From the NCBI GenBank assembly GCA_947371755.1, contig CANBQT010000001.1, positions 62,001 through 126,000 of the forward strand: a DNA stretch of 64,000 nt, given 5' to 3'. The notes below the pieces were generated by a model that saw nothing but the letters and a program-made list of their open reading frames with translations, had not been told where the DNA came from and did no database searches. Each line of letters begins with the position of its first letter. The first letter of the stretch is position 1. Below, in pieces: positions 35,358-44,470 of the stretch. This DNA comes from Chitinophagaceae bacterium. GTDB taxonomy: Bacteria; Bacteroidota; Bacteroidia; Chitinophagales; Chitinophagaceae. Made by a program: the position numbers and the translations under genes.

Positions 35358-36881
35358 ATGGACTTTCTACAAGAACTCAGAATATTTCCCAAAAATGATG
35401 GCGTATCAACTGGCACTAAATGGATGGAAAGTAATGGCCCTGTAATTCAATCTTTTTCTCCAGTTAATGGCGAATTAATTGCCTCGGTTAGTAGCACAGG
35501 AAAAGAAGAATATGAAAAATTAATTGCTATATCCCAGGAAGCATTTAAAGAATGGCGTAATTGGCCAGCACCTAAACGTGGCGAAATTGTTCGTCAGGTT
35601 GGTGATGCATTAAGAGAAAATAAGGCGGCGCTTGGTAAACTTGTAAGTTATGAGATGGGAAAAAGTTTACAGGAAGGGCTCGGCGAAGTTCAAGAAATGA
35701 TCGACATATGTGATTTCGCAGTGGGACTCTCTCGACAACTCTATGGTTTAACCATGCATAGTGAAAGACCTTCTCATAGAATGTATGAACAATGGCATCC
35801 TTTGGGTATTGTTGGAATTATATCAGCCTTTAATTTTCCAGTGGCTGTTTGGAGCTGGAATGCTGCTTTAGCATGGGTTTGTGGAAATACTACCGTATGG
35901 AAGCCAAGCGAAAAGACACCTATTTGTGGTGTTGCCATATTTGAAATTATTAAAGAAGTCTTTACAAGAAACAATGTACCGGAAGGTGTAAATTGTCTTG
36001 TACAGGGAGGCAGAGATTTGGGCGAATGGATGAGTAACGATGAAAGGATTTCCTTGATTTCCGCTACAGGCAGTACCAGAATGGGAAAGGCAGTAAGCGC
36101 AGCTGTGGGTGCAAGATTAGGAAAAAGTATTTTGGAATTAGGAGGCAACAATGCCATTATCATTTCAGAACACGCAGACTTAGATATGTCTTTGATTGGA
36201 GCGGTTTTTGGAGCAGTGGGAACTGCTGGTCAAAGATGTACCAGTACCAGAAGATTGATTATACACGAAAAAGTATATGATCAGTTTAAGGAAAAACTGG
36301 TGAAAGCTTATCACCAGATAAAAATTGGAGATCCATTAGATTCAAATAATCATATGGGCCCATTGATTGATAAAGACGCTGTAAATATGTATTTGCAAGC
36401 AATTGAGGAAGGAAAAAAACAAGGCTGTGAATTTATTGTAGAAGGCGCTGTACTTTCTGGATCAGGATTTGAAAGTGGATGCTATGTAAAACCATGTATT
36501 GCGGAAGCAAAAAACCATTATTCAATTGTTCAACACGAAACTTTTGCTCCCATATTATATTTGATGAAATATAGCACACTTGAAGAGGCCATTGCAATTC
36601 AAAATGGGGTTCCACAAGGTTTGTCTTCTGCCATCATGACTTTAAATATGCGTGAGGCTGAAAAATTCTTATCACAAACCGGAAGTGATTGCGGAATTGC
36701 AAATGTAAATATTGGCACCAGTGGTGCAGAAATTGGAGGTGCATTTGGTGGAGAGAAAGAAACGGGAGGTGGCAGAGAAAGCGGTAGTGATGCATGGAAA
36801 GCTTATATGCGCAGACAAACCAATACTATTAACTGGAGTGATAAATTACCATTAGCTCAGGGAATTAAATTTGATTTTTAG
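35358..36881 (+). CDS. Aldehyde dehydrogenase, ALDH7 (alpha-aminoadipic semialdehyde) type
   Basis: 507 residues, the ALDH7 length. Cofactor region AFNFPVAVWSWNAALAWVCGN, WKPSEKTP, ATGSTRMGKAV; general base Glu 260 in LELGGNNA; nucleophile Cys 294 in GQRCTSTRR. The LGGNNA and EQWHPLGIVG variants are those of the antiquitin branch that oxidises alpha-aminoadipic semialdehyde/piperideine-6-carboxylate to aminoadipate with NAD+ in lysine breakdown. No other lysine-degradation gene is adjacent, so the substrate is assigned by family only. Monocistronic between its own -7 element and a strong bidirectional terminator. Confidence 0.88.
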   Translation: MDFLQELRIFPKNDGVSTGTKWMESNGPVIQSFSPVNGELIASVSSTGKEEYEKLIAISQEAFKEWRNWPAPKRGEIVRQVGDALRENKAALGKLVSYEMGKSLQEGLGEVQEMIDICDFAVGLSRQLYGLTMHSERPSHRMYEQWHPLGIVGIISAFNFPVAVWSWNAALAWVCGNTTVWKPSEKTPICGVAIFEIIKEVFTRNNVPEGVNCLVQGGRDLGEWMSNDERISLISATGSTRMGKAVSAAVGARLGKSILELGGNNAIIISEHADLDMSLIGAVFGAVGTAGQRCTSTRRLIIHEKVYDQFKEKLVKAYHQIKIGDPLDSNNHMGPLIDKDAVNMYLQAIEEGKKQGCEFIVEGAVLSGSGFESGCYVKPCIAEAKNHYSIVQHETFAPILYLMKYSTLEEAIAIQNGVPQGLSSAIMTLNMREAEKFLSQTGSDCGIANVNIGTSGAEIGGAFGGEKETGGGRESGSDAWKAYMRRQTNTINWSDKLPLAQGIKFDF

Positions 36882-36894
36882 TTTTTTATCAAAT

Positions 36895-36933
36895 AAAAAA
36901 AGCGTTCAATGAATTCCTTGAACGCTTTTTTTT
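36895..36933. terminator. Bidirectional terminator between ALDH and the PAS kinase
   Basis: Perfect 15-bp arms (AAAAAAAGCGTTCAA / TTGAACGCTTTTTTT) with an 8-nt loop, lying between two convergent stop codons. Works by structure in both directions. Confidence 0.92.
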
Positions 36934-36942
36934 ATGCAAGAT

Positions 36943-39690
36943 CTATTTTGAGAAGTAAATTTTAAAAGTAGTGCCTTTACCAAGTTCGCTTTCCACTTCT
37001 ACTTTTCCACCCATTGCATCAATCTGGTTTTTGGTAATGAATAGACCAATACCTCTTGCATCAGGATTATTATTAAATGTTTTATACATCCCGAAAAGTT
37101 TGTCTCCATTCTTCTTCATATCTATCCCGATTCCATTGTCACTAACTTTAAGTATCATGCTTTCGTATTCATAATAAATAGAAAGTTCTACTTGAGGTTG
37201 TCGATTGGGGGAGCTATATTTGATTGCATTTGAAATGAAATTTAATACTACACTTTCTAAATATGCTGGGTTATAATTCACTAATGTGTTTTCAGGAACA
37301 GCATTTTCTATATGTACATTTTTTTGTATGATCTGTTCGCTCAAAACACCAAGGGCTTGTAGTATATATTCTCTTAAATTTAGTGGTTCAATTACCATAT
37401 TCATGTTGTTCCTGATTGAAACAACCTCATTCAAATTATAAAGAGTATCATTCAAAGAAAGTGATACACGTTTTAAATGTTGTAATAATTCACTTTTCTC
37501 TGCAACCGTATCTTCTTTCTCAAGGAAATTTAGAATAGAAATGATATTACTTGTGTGTGAGCGAAGATTATGAGAAACGATATATGAAAAATTAAGCAAA
37601 CGCTTGTTTTGTTCATTTACTAAACTAAATGATTTGTTTAACTCAAACTCCGCATTTTTGGTTTGTGTAATATCTCTTTGTATAGCAATGTATTGGTATA
37701 ATTTTTTATTGATATCTACAAAAGGTACAATAGTACAATCTACCCAGAAATAGTGTTCACTATTACTTTTATTTCTTATCTCCCCTTTCCAAATCTTACC
37801 GCTCTGTATCGTATCCCACATCTCTGTAAAGAATTCCTTACTATGGTAACCTGAGTCCAAAAAGTTAAAATCTTTCCCTAAAATCTCATCTAGAGAGTAT
37901 TCAGTTGCTTTTAAACAATTCTCATTGGCATAGGTAATGATTCCATGTTCATCAGTAATGATTACAATGGACGATTCATCCAATGCTAATTTGTAATCAG
38001 TAATTTCTTTTACAACCTTACTGAGATGTAATTCTTTTAGTTTTGATTCATTAATATCCTCTATTGCCATTACAATCCCAGAAGCGACAGATTTTTTATT
38101 AAAAACAGGGAACATATTCATTTTGTACCACCTGTCTGAACCATCAGGTTGCACATAATTAATTTCATAGGTAATCGTTTCTCCTTTCAATACCGACTTT
38201 AACGCCTGGGATAAACTGGCTTGTCTGGCCTCTGCAAAATAGAGTATTGAAAAAGTATGTAAATACAGCGTTTTATGCAAATCTTCCTGTGCAAATTTTT
38301 GCATCATGGAATTGAAAGAAACAATAAAGAGATCTGCATCCAATAAAGCATATCCAACATTTGTATTCTCAAAAATGGTCCTTAAATTATCTTCCGACTG
38401 TTGTAACGCCTCATCCACCTTCTTCCTCTCGGTAATGTCTTGCATTACTGCCAAATATCTGATTTCATTTTGGTCAGGTGATCTTTCTATTATTGTAGAA
38501 ACCAGCACATCCATTAGTTCCCCATTTCGCTTGATCACCTGATAAGGAATATCAAAATCATATCCTCTTTTATTTAATTCCGGAATTCGAATTTTTAGAG
38601 AATCCTTAAATGATGCCTTAGTAAAAAAATCACTTATATTTTTCCCAATTATTTGCATCCGTTGGTAACCAAGTTTAGCTAACCAATAATCACTTACACT
38701 AACAAAATCTCCATTCTGATTTAAAGAGTGGAGCATAACAGGTGTTCGATTATACAATGAACGAAATCTTTCTTCATTTTGTATTAATAACGATTCAGAT
38801 TTTTTTCTTTCAGAAATATCAATAAAGCCAGAAAGTAACATTTGCTCCCCCTTCCAAATAATTTTTTCAGAAGAAACTAAGCAGTTAGCAATAGTGCCAT
38901 CTTTTTTCTTAATTCTTAACTCCAGATTTTTGACTGAGCCCTTTTCAGTCAAGATTGAAAAGAAAAGATCTCTTTCAAAATTGTATGCATAAAAATCTGT
39001 AGTATACATTCCAATTAAATCAACCGCATCTGCCTCTGCTAAACTTTGAAGTTCTTTGTTTACCATTATGATCAAGCCATCAGTTGGCCTGGCAATTAAC
39101 ATAGCGGTTGGGGCATTATTAAATATAGTTAACAGATTATTTTCGCTTTCTTTAGCTTCAAATTCAGCTTTTTCAATCCTTGTAATATCAACAACTTCGT
39201 TGATCAAGTTTTGTTTTTTGTTAGGTACTAAATAATTAGAAAGTATTTCGTTTATCTGATTTGCAATTAATCTCAGACTTGTTATTTGTTTATCAGTGAA
39301 TTTCCTTTCAGAGAAATCAGCGATTTCAAAAATCCCAATAAAATCTCCTTGCAAGTTTCTTAATGGAATTCCGCAATAAAATAGAAAATCCGAATAAGGA
39401 TATTGTAAATTTTCGGTCTCAAATAAATCTGTTTTATTGAGCCCCGAAAAAATTAAAACATCTTTTTTACTTGAACAATAATTGGCAAATGGATTAGTAT
39501 TGGGTAAATCATCAAACGCAATTCCCTGAAGATGATGAAAGTCAAGTTTTGTATTTTCCTTACTACAAATAGAAAGGAATGAAGTTTCAAAAAGTTGATT
39601 AGTCAACTCTATCAGATGCACAAATGCCAGGGAGTTTTCAAGAAATACCCCTTTTTTAAAAAATTCTTTATCAATAAGCTGCTCCACCAT
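36943..39690 (-). CDS. Multi-PAS sensor histidine kinase (orphan)
   Basis: 915 residues from ATG 39690 (a TTG at 39702 is also in frame). Domain order: GAF at about 15-160, then four PAS/PAC modules at about 185-295, 305-425, 430-550 and 565-690, each ending in a DITERK/DISERKK-like PAC tail. The kinase core follows: H-box FSYIVSHNLRSH near 710, N-box FISNAIKYSS, G1 DNGIGID, G2 ARGIGLFITK. No membrane segment or signal peptide is seen, so it is a cytoplasmic sensor. No response regulator is adjacent. Convergent with ALDH across the terminator. Signal unknown; several PAS domains suggest redox, light or small ligands. Confidence 0.9.
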   Translation of the reverse strand: MVEQLIDKEFFKKGVFLENSLAFVHLIELTNQLFETSFLSICSKENTKLDFHHLQGIAFDDLPNTNPFANYCSSKKDVLIFSGLNKTDLFETENLQYPYSDFLFYCGIPLRNLQGDFIGIFEIADFSERKFTDKQITSLRLIANQINEILSNYLVPNKKQNLINEVVDITRIEKAEFEAKESENNLLTIFNNAPTAMLIARPTDGLIIMVNKELQSLAEADAVDLIGMYTTDFYAYNFERDLFFSILTEKGSVKNLELRIKKKDGTIANCLVSSEKIIWKGEQMLLSGFIDISERKKSESLLIQNEERFRSLYNRTPVMLHSLNQNGDFVSVSDYWLAKLGYQRMQIIGKNISDFFTKASFKDSLKIRIPELNKRGYDFDIPYQVIKRNGELMDVLVSTIIERSPDQNEIRYLAVMQDITERKKVDEALQQSEDNLRTIFENTNVGYALLDADLFIVSFNSMMQKFAQEDLHKTLYLHTFSILYFAEARQASLSQALKSVLKGETITYEINYVQPDGSDRWYKMNMFPVFNKKSVASGIVMAIEDINESKLKELHLSKVVKEITDYKLALDESSIVIITDEHGIITYANENCLKATEYSLDEILGKDFNFLDSGYHSKEFFTEMWDTIQSGKIWKGEIRNKSNSEHYFWVDCTIVPFVDINKKLYQYIAIQRDITQTKNAEFELNKSFSLVNEQNKRLLNFSYIVSHNLRSHTSNIISILNFLEKEDTVAEKSELLQHLKRVSLSLNDTLYNLNEVVSIRNNMNMVIEPLNLREYILQALGVLSEQIIQKNVHIENAVPENTLVNYNPAYLESVVLNFISNAIKYSSPNRQPQVELSIYYEYESMILKVSDNGIGIDMKKNGDKLFGMYKTFNNNPDARGIGLFITKNQIDAMGGKVEVESELGKGTTFKIYFSK

Positions 39691-39770
39691 ACCGTGATTC
39701 AATTAAACATATCGAGTTAGAAACTGACTTCAATACACATTATAAATTTAAGATATTTTAGCTAACAACA

Positions 39771-40301
39771 CTAATATTTCAATACGGTATACCCTTTCAT
39801 GGCATAATTTGTAATGGTGGTAATAGCAGATAAGGCCACTGTAACTTCGGGGGCTAACTGCAGGTGATCGATATTTCTCTTGAATATTGTTTGTCCGCAA
39901 ACGAAAATTTTCACTCCTGCATTACTCAATGCTGTGATTAAAGGCAAATTAGGATTGTCTACCGCAAATTTTAGCTTATAGGCTTCATTGTTCACTAAAT
40001 TAAATGCAGCAGCACCATGAACAACCAAAACTACCTGCATGTTCTTTTCCGGAACACCTCCCAATATGTGAAGATTTAAAATTTTCGCAACTGTTTCTAT
40101 ACCCTCATTTACCAATTCAGGTTTTTCACTCGGTGTATTCACATCAACCAATATTTTGTAATTAAATGTGGGATCAGGCTTTTCAATGGCAAAAGGAACA
40201 TTATAAACAGCACCGAATCCTTTTATAAGAGGATTTGATTTGTCCTGTGCAGAAGTAAAAAAAGATATGCATAAGAAGAAAAAGAAGATAGAATTTTTCA
40301 T
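39771..40301 (-). CDS. Exported DsrE-family protein
   Basis: 176 residues with a signal peptide ending TSAQ at about 19. The mature part has the DsrE/TusD-like fold: YKILVDVNTPSEKPELVNEG, a central VVLVVHGAAAFNLV strand, and ALSNAGVKIFVCGQTIFKRN with the conserved Cys of the family. Cytoplasmic relatives pass sulfur in tRNA thiolation or sulfur oxidation; exported ones in Bacteroidota have no known role. It lies alone, divergent from the DUF885 gene across 69 bp. Confidence 0.85.
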   Translation of the reverse strand: MKNSIFFFFLCISFFTSAQDKSNPLIKGFGAVYNVPFAIEKPDPTFNYKILVDVNTPSEKPELVNEGIETVAKILNLHILGGVPEKNMQVVLVVHGAAAFNLVNNEAYKLKFAVDNPNLPLITALSNAGVKIFVCGQTIFKRNIDHLQLAPEVTVALSAITTITNYAMKGYTVLKY

Positions 40302-40339
40302 GATATAATTTGTTTAAAAATAGGAATTTATAGGATTTA

Positions 40340-40347
40340 TAATTTTG
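40340..40347 (+). promoter_or_regulatory. -7 element (TAATTTTG) of the DUF885 gene
   Basis: Full TAnnTTTG match 23 bp before the ATG at 40371; TTTG at 40309-40312 is too far (27 bp) to be a normal -33 partner. Confidence 0.4.
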
Positions 40348-40370
40348 TATATTCATACAAATTAACTTTT

Positions 40371-42101
40371 ATGAAGGGAAAAGCAATAATTCTTCTATCG
40401 GGTTTTCTTATTTTATCATTCTCAATAGTGTATGGACAATCAGGTAAATCTACAGATAGTTATTACCAAACTAGTGAAGTTCAACCTTTAATGCAACAAT
40501 ATGAAGCAGACAAAGGAAGTTTATCCAGGTTTTATACAATCACAAATTCTCCAGAACGTAGAATACGTTTCATGGCATTTAATAAAGATTATTTAACCCA
40601 ATTAGAATCTTTGAATTTCGAAAAAATGAAAACAGATTCAAAAGTTGATTATTTATTGCTAAAACGGCAAATCAGTAATGAACTTTTCCTGTTAGATAAA
40701 GAGGAAAAAGAGTTTCAACAAGTTAGCCCCTATTTCCCCTTTGCCGCCGGTATTTACGAGTTAGAAAAAATCCGAAGAAGAGGTGCTCATGTTAATAGTA
40801 TTGACTTGTCGAAACAGTTATCCGAATGGCAAAAACAAATTCAAAATTTAAGTTCAAAAATTATTAGCGCAGAAAATATCGATTTAAAAATTGCTATCAG
40901 AGCAGAAGCTACGGCAACTGGCCTGAAACAGGCGTTAAAATCGGTCTTTGATTTTTATTATGGTTACGACCCTGAATTCACCTATTGGATGCAACAACCT
41001 TATAAAAACTTGGACTCATCGTTAAGCGCATATGCATTGCTTTTAAAAAGCAAAGGAAATAAAGAAAGTCTTCAAAAACCTGATGCCAGTGGTATTGTAG
41101 GTACTCCAATTGGCAGAGAGGAATTAATGAGACAACTGCAATTTGAAATGATCAATTATACCCCAGAAGAATTGGTAGATATTGCAAACAAAGAGTTTGC
41201 GTGGTGTGATGCCGAAATGCTGAAAGCATCAAATGAAATGGGATTTGGGAATGACTGGAAAGCTGCTTTGGAGAAAGTAAAAAATAGCTTTGTACCCGTT
41301 GGAAAGCAACCAGAAATGATCATGGATCTGTATAATCAGTCCATTGATTTTATTAAAAAAAATGATTTAGTTACCATACCCCCTATTGCTGAAGAAACCT
41401 GGAGAATGGTCATGATGTCTCCAAAACAACAATTGGTTAGTCCCTTTTTTTTAGGTGGCGAACAATTGATGATCTCCTATCCAACAAATACCATGGATGA
41501 AGATGCTAAATTGATGAGCATGAGGGGGAATAATCCACACTTTTCCAGAGCTACAGTTCATCATGAATTAATTGCGGGGCATCATTTACAAGGTTTTATG
41601 AATGACAGATACAAACCCTATAGAAATTATTTTACACCATTTTGGACTGAAGGTTGGTCGCTATACTGGGAATTTATTTTATGGGATATGAATTTCCCTA
41701 GATCACCTGAAGATAAGGTGGGCATGTTATTTTGGAGAATGCATCGTTGCGCAAGAATTATATTTTCTTTAAATTATCATTTAGGCAATTGGACACCGCA
41801 GGAATGCATCGATTTTTTGGTAAACAGAGTTGGGCATGAACGTGCTAATGCAGAAGGAGAAGTAAGAAGATCTTTTACGGGTGGTTATGGTCCGCTATAC
41901 CAATTGGCTTATATGACAGGAGCATTTCAATTTTATGAATTAAAAAAGGAATTAGTTGATAGCAAAAAGATGTCATATAAACAATTTCATGATGCCATTC
42001 TTAAAGAAAACAATATGCCCGTTGAAATGGTGAGAGCCATTTTATTAAAACAAGATTTAAAGAAAGATTATAAAACCAATTGGAGATTTTATAACCGATA
42101 A
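40371..42101 (+). CDS. DUF885 family exported metallopeptidase-like protein
   Basis: 576 residues with signal peptide IILLSGFLILSFSIVYGQ. The DUF885 signature lies at about 395-415: VHHELIAGHHLQGF, a HExxxGHH arrangement expected to bind zinc, followed by WTEGWSLYWE, where the Glu is a likely third ligand. A conserved VGHERANAEGEVRR block is near the C-terminus. Members are thought to be periplasmic carboxypeptidase-like or dipeptidyl hydrolases. Convergent with tex with a single base between the genes. Confidence 0.85.
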   Translation: MKGKAIILLSGFLILSFSIVYGQSGKSTDSYYQTSEVQPLMQQYEADKGSLSRFYTITNSPERRIRFMAFNKDYLTQLESLNFEKMKTDSKVDYLLLKRQISNELFLLDKEEKEFQQVSPYFPFAAGIYELEKIRRRGAHVNSIDLSKQLSEWQKQIQNLSSKIISAENIDLKIAIRAEATATGLKQALKSVFDFYYGYDPEFTYWMQQPYKNLDSSLSAYALLLKSKGNKESLQKPDASGIVGTPIGREELMRQLQFEMINYTPEELVDIANKEFAWCDAEMLKASNEMGFGNDWKAALEKVKNSFVPVGKQPEMIMDLYNQSIDFIKKNDLVTIPPIAEETWRMVMMSPKQQLVSPFFLGGEQLMISYPTNTMDEDAKLMSMRGNNPHFSRATVHHELIAGHHLQGFMNDRYKPYRNYFTPFWTEGWSLYWEFILWDMNFPRSPEDKVGMLFWRMHRCARIIFSLNYHLGNWTPQECIDFLVNRVGHERANAEGEVRRSFTGGYGPLYQLAYMTGAFQFYELKKELVDSKKMSYKQFHDAILKENNMPVEMVRAILLKQDLKKDYKTNWRFYNR

Positions 42102-42102
42102 A

Positions 42103-44355
42103 TTACTTTCCGAACTTTTTCTTTAATAAAGCCAAGGCATCGTTAACACTTAAATCTGCTAAATCCTGCTCCTTTTTGGGAGAGGGTTTAGCATTTTGAG
42201 ACGTATTTATTCGATTGGTTTTATATTCTTTGGAAGGTGCATCTTTTGTTTGTTTAATCGAAAGTGCTATTCTCTTACGAGCAATATCTACTTCCATTAC
42301 TTTCACTTGTACTTTATCATTTAATTTCAAGAGCTCATTTGGATCTGTGATGTATTGATGTGCAATTTCACTAACATGTACCAAACCATCTTGTTTCACA
42401 CCTATATCAACAAATGCCCCGAATCTGGTGATATTCGTAACTACTCCAGGCACAATCATCCCCACTTGAACGTCTTCAATCTTGTAAATGCTTGCATACT
42501 CAAATTCTTCTAATTCTGACCTTGGATCCAAACCTGGCTTTTTCAATTCATTCAACACATCTTTTATAGTTAATTCGCCCAATTGTTCTGACACGTATTT
42601 CCTGGGATCTATTTTGTTTAAGAGTGTTTCGTTGGCAATTAAAGATTTAATCTCAATGTTAAGATCTTTCGCCATCTGTTCAATCACAGGGTATGCTTCT
42701 GGATGAACTGCACTTTGATCTAAGGGATTCATACCATTTGGAATACGCAAGAAACCAGCACATTGCTCAAAAGCCTTTCCTCCTAAACGTGTAACTTTTA
42801 ATAATTGAGTTCTATCAGCAAACATGCCAATCTCAGAGCGATACCGTACTATATTTTCTGCTAAGCCTGATCCTATTCCACTTACATAACTTAACAAATG
42901 TTTACTCGCAGTATTCAAATTCACGCCTACACTATTCACACAACTCACAACTGTTTGATCTAACTTTTCTTTAAGCCTAAACTGATTAACGTCGTGCTGA
43001 TACTGCCCTACCCCAATACTCTTAGGATCAATTTTTACTAATTCAGCAAGTGGATCCATTAAACGTCTTCCAATACTCACAGCTCCTCTCACTGTAATAT
43101 CTTGTTCAGGGAATTCTTCTCTGGCAATTTCAGACGCTGAATAGATGGATGCCCCATCTTCATTAACAAGAAATATAGGAAGCCCTAACTGCATTTTTTT
43201 AATAAACTGTTCAGTTTCTCTTCCAGCTGTACCATCACCAATAGCAAAAACCTCAATATGATATTGCTTTACCAGTTCTTTTATTTTATACTCTCCGTCT
43301 AAAAGTCTGTTTGTTTCATGTATATAAATAAGATCTGTTTTTTGCAACTCACCTTTTTCGTCTAAACAAACTACTTTGCAACCAGTTCTGTAACCCGGGT
43401 CTATCGCTAATATTTTTTTACTGCCAAGTGGAGAACTCAATAACAATTGTCGAAGGTTTTCAGCAAAAACAGCAATCGCTTCTTCATCAGCTTTTTGTTT
43501 TAAAGCAGTTCTAAATTCCGACTCCAAACTTGGTTGCAATAATCTACGATAGGCATCTTTGATCGCCCTTTTAATTTGTTCTCCCGATTCAGTCATTCCC
43601 TTTATATACATTGTTTCAATCAATGCTAGAGATTCTTCCTCAACTGGCAAGATGCTCATTCTAAGAAAACCTTCTAAAAACCCTCTTAGCACAGCAAGAA
43701 TTCTATGAGAAGGAATTTTATGTATAGGTTCGGTAAAGTCAAAATAGTCTTTATACTTAATTCCTTCAGATTCCTTTCCAGTTAAAACTTTACTTTGCAA
43801 AAGTGCTCGATCTTCAAAATACTTTCTCATTTTAGCCCTCACCTGCGCATCTTCGTTGATAGTTTCAGCAATAATATCTCTGGCTCCTTGTAAAGCATCT
43901 TCAACAGTTAATACTTTTTCATTGATGAACGTTTCAGCATATGCCAATACACTCTCCTTATTTTGAAGTTGAATAAAAATGGCCAATGGTTCCAAGCCAT
44001 TCTCTCTTGCAGTTTGGGCTTTTGTTTTTCTTTTTGGTTTAAAAGGCAAATAGATATCTTCCAGTTCCGACAATGAAGTTGCAGCATTCAATTTATTTTG
44101 AATGGCTTCAGTCATTTTTTCCTGCTCGGTAATAGTTTTTCCAATAAATGTTTTTCTTTCAAAAAACTCCTTTAATGATTTCGATTCATCTTGTATATTT
44201 TGAATTTGTACTTCATCCAAGCCTCCGGTTTTATCCTTCCTGTACCGAGCAATAAAAGGGATAGTAGCGGCCTCGCTTAGTAATTCAAGAACAGCCTCCA
44301 CCTGGTTCACACGTATGTTTAATTTGGAAGCAATTAAAGGAGCAAAAGCAATCAT
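42103..44355 (-). CDS. tex: Tex-family RNA-binding protein (transcription accessory)
   Basis: 750 residues. Tex N-terminal helical region (AATIPFIARYRKDKTGGLDEV, YLPFKPKRKTKAQTARENGL), YqgF/RNase-H-like domain about 330-430 (ILAIDPGYRTGCKVVCLDE), helix-hairpin-helix (LLSYVSGIGSGLAENIVRYR) and an S1 domain at about 630-700 (GMIVPGVVTNITRFGAFVDIG). It binds nucleic acids and affects transcription in other bacteria; the exact role is unclear. The C-terminal tail is Lys-rich. Single leftward gene. Confidence 0.93.
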   Translation of the reverse strand: MIAFAPLIASKLNIRVNQVEAVLELLSEAATIPFIARYRKDKTGGLDEVQIQNIQDESKSLKEFFERKTFIGKTITEQEKMTEAIQNKLNAATSLSELEDIYLPFKPKRKTKAQTARENGLEPLAIFIQLQNKESVLAYAETFINEKVLTVEDALQGARDIIAETINEDAQVRAKMRKYFEDRALLQSKVLTGKESEGIKYKDYFDFTEPIHKIPSHRILAVLRGFLEGFLRMSILPVEEESLALIETMYIKGMTESGEQIKRAIKDAYRRLLQPSLESEFRTALKQKADEEAIAVFAENLRQLLLSSPLGSKKILAIDPGYRTGCKVVCLDEKGELQKTDLIYIHETNRLLDGEYKIKELVKQYHIEVFAIGDGTAGRETEQFIKKMQLGLPIFLVNEDGASIYSASEIAREEFPEQDITVRGAVSIGRRLMDPLAELVKIDPKSIGVGQYQHDVNQFRLKEKLDQTVVSCVNSVGVNLNTASKHLLSYVSGIGSGLAENIVRYRSEIGMFADRTQLLKVTRLGGKAFEQCAGFLRIPNGMNPLDQSAVHPEAYPVIEQMAKDLNIEIKSLIANETLLNKIDPRKYVSEQLGELTIKDVLNELKKPGLDPRSELEEFEYASIYKIEDVQVGMIVPGVVTNITRFGAFVDIGVKQDGLVHVSEIAHQYITDPNELLKLNDKVQVKVMEVDIARKRIALSIKQTKDAPSKEYKTNRINTSQNAKPSPKKEQDLADLSVNDALALLKKKFGK

Positions 44356-44470
44356 AATATTAAAATTAACCAGTAGAAAAATTCTTTAGGGGATGCGAAT
44401 GTAGGTGCTTGATTGGAAAAGAAAAAAAAGAAGATATTAACAATATAAAAATCAAATATGATTCAAAAAA

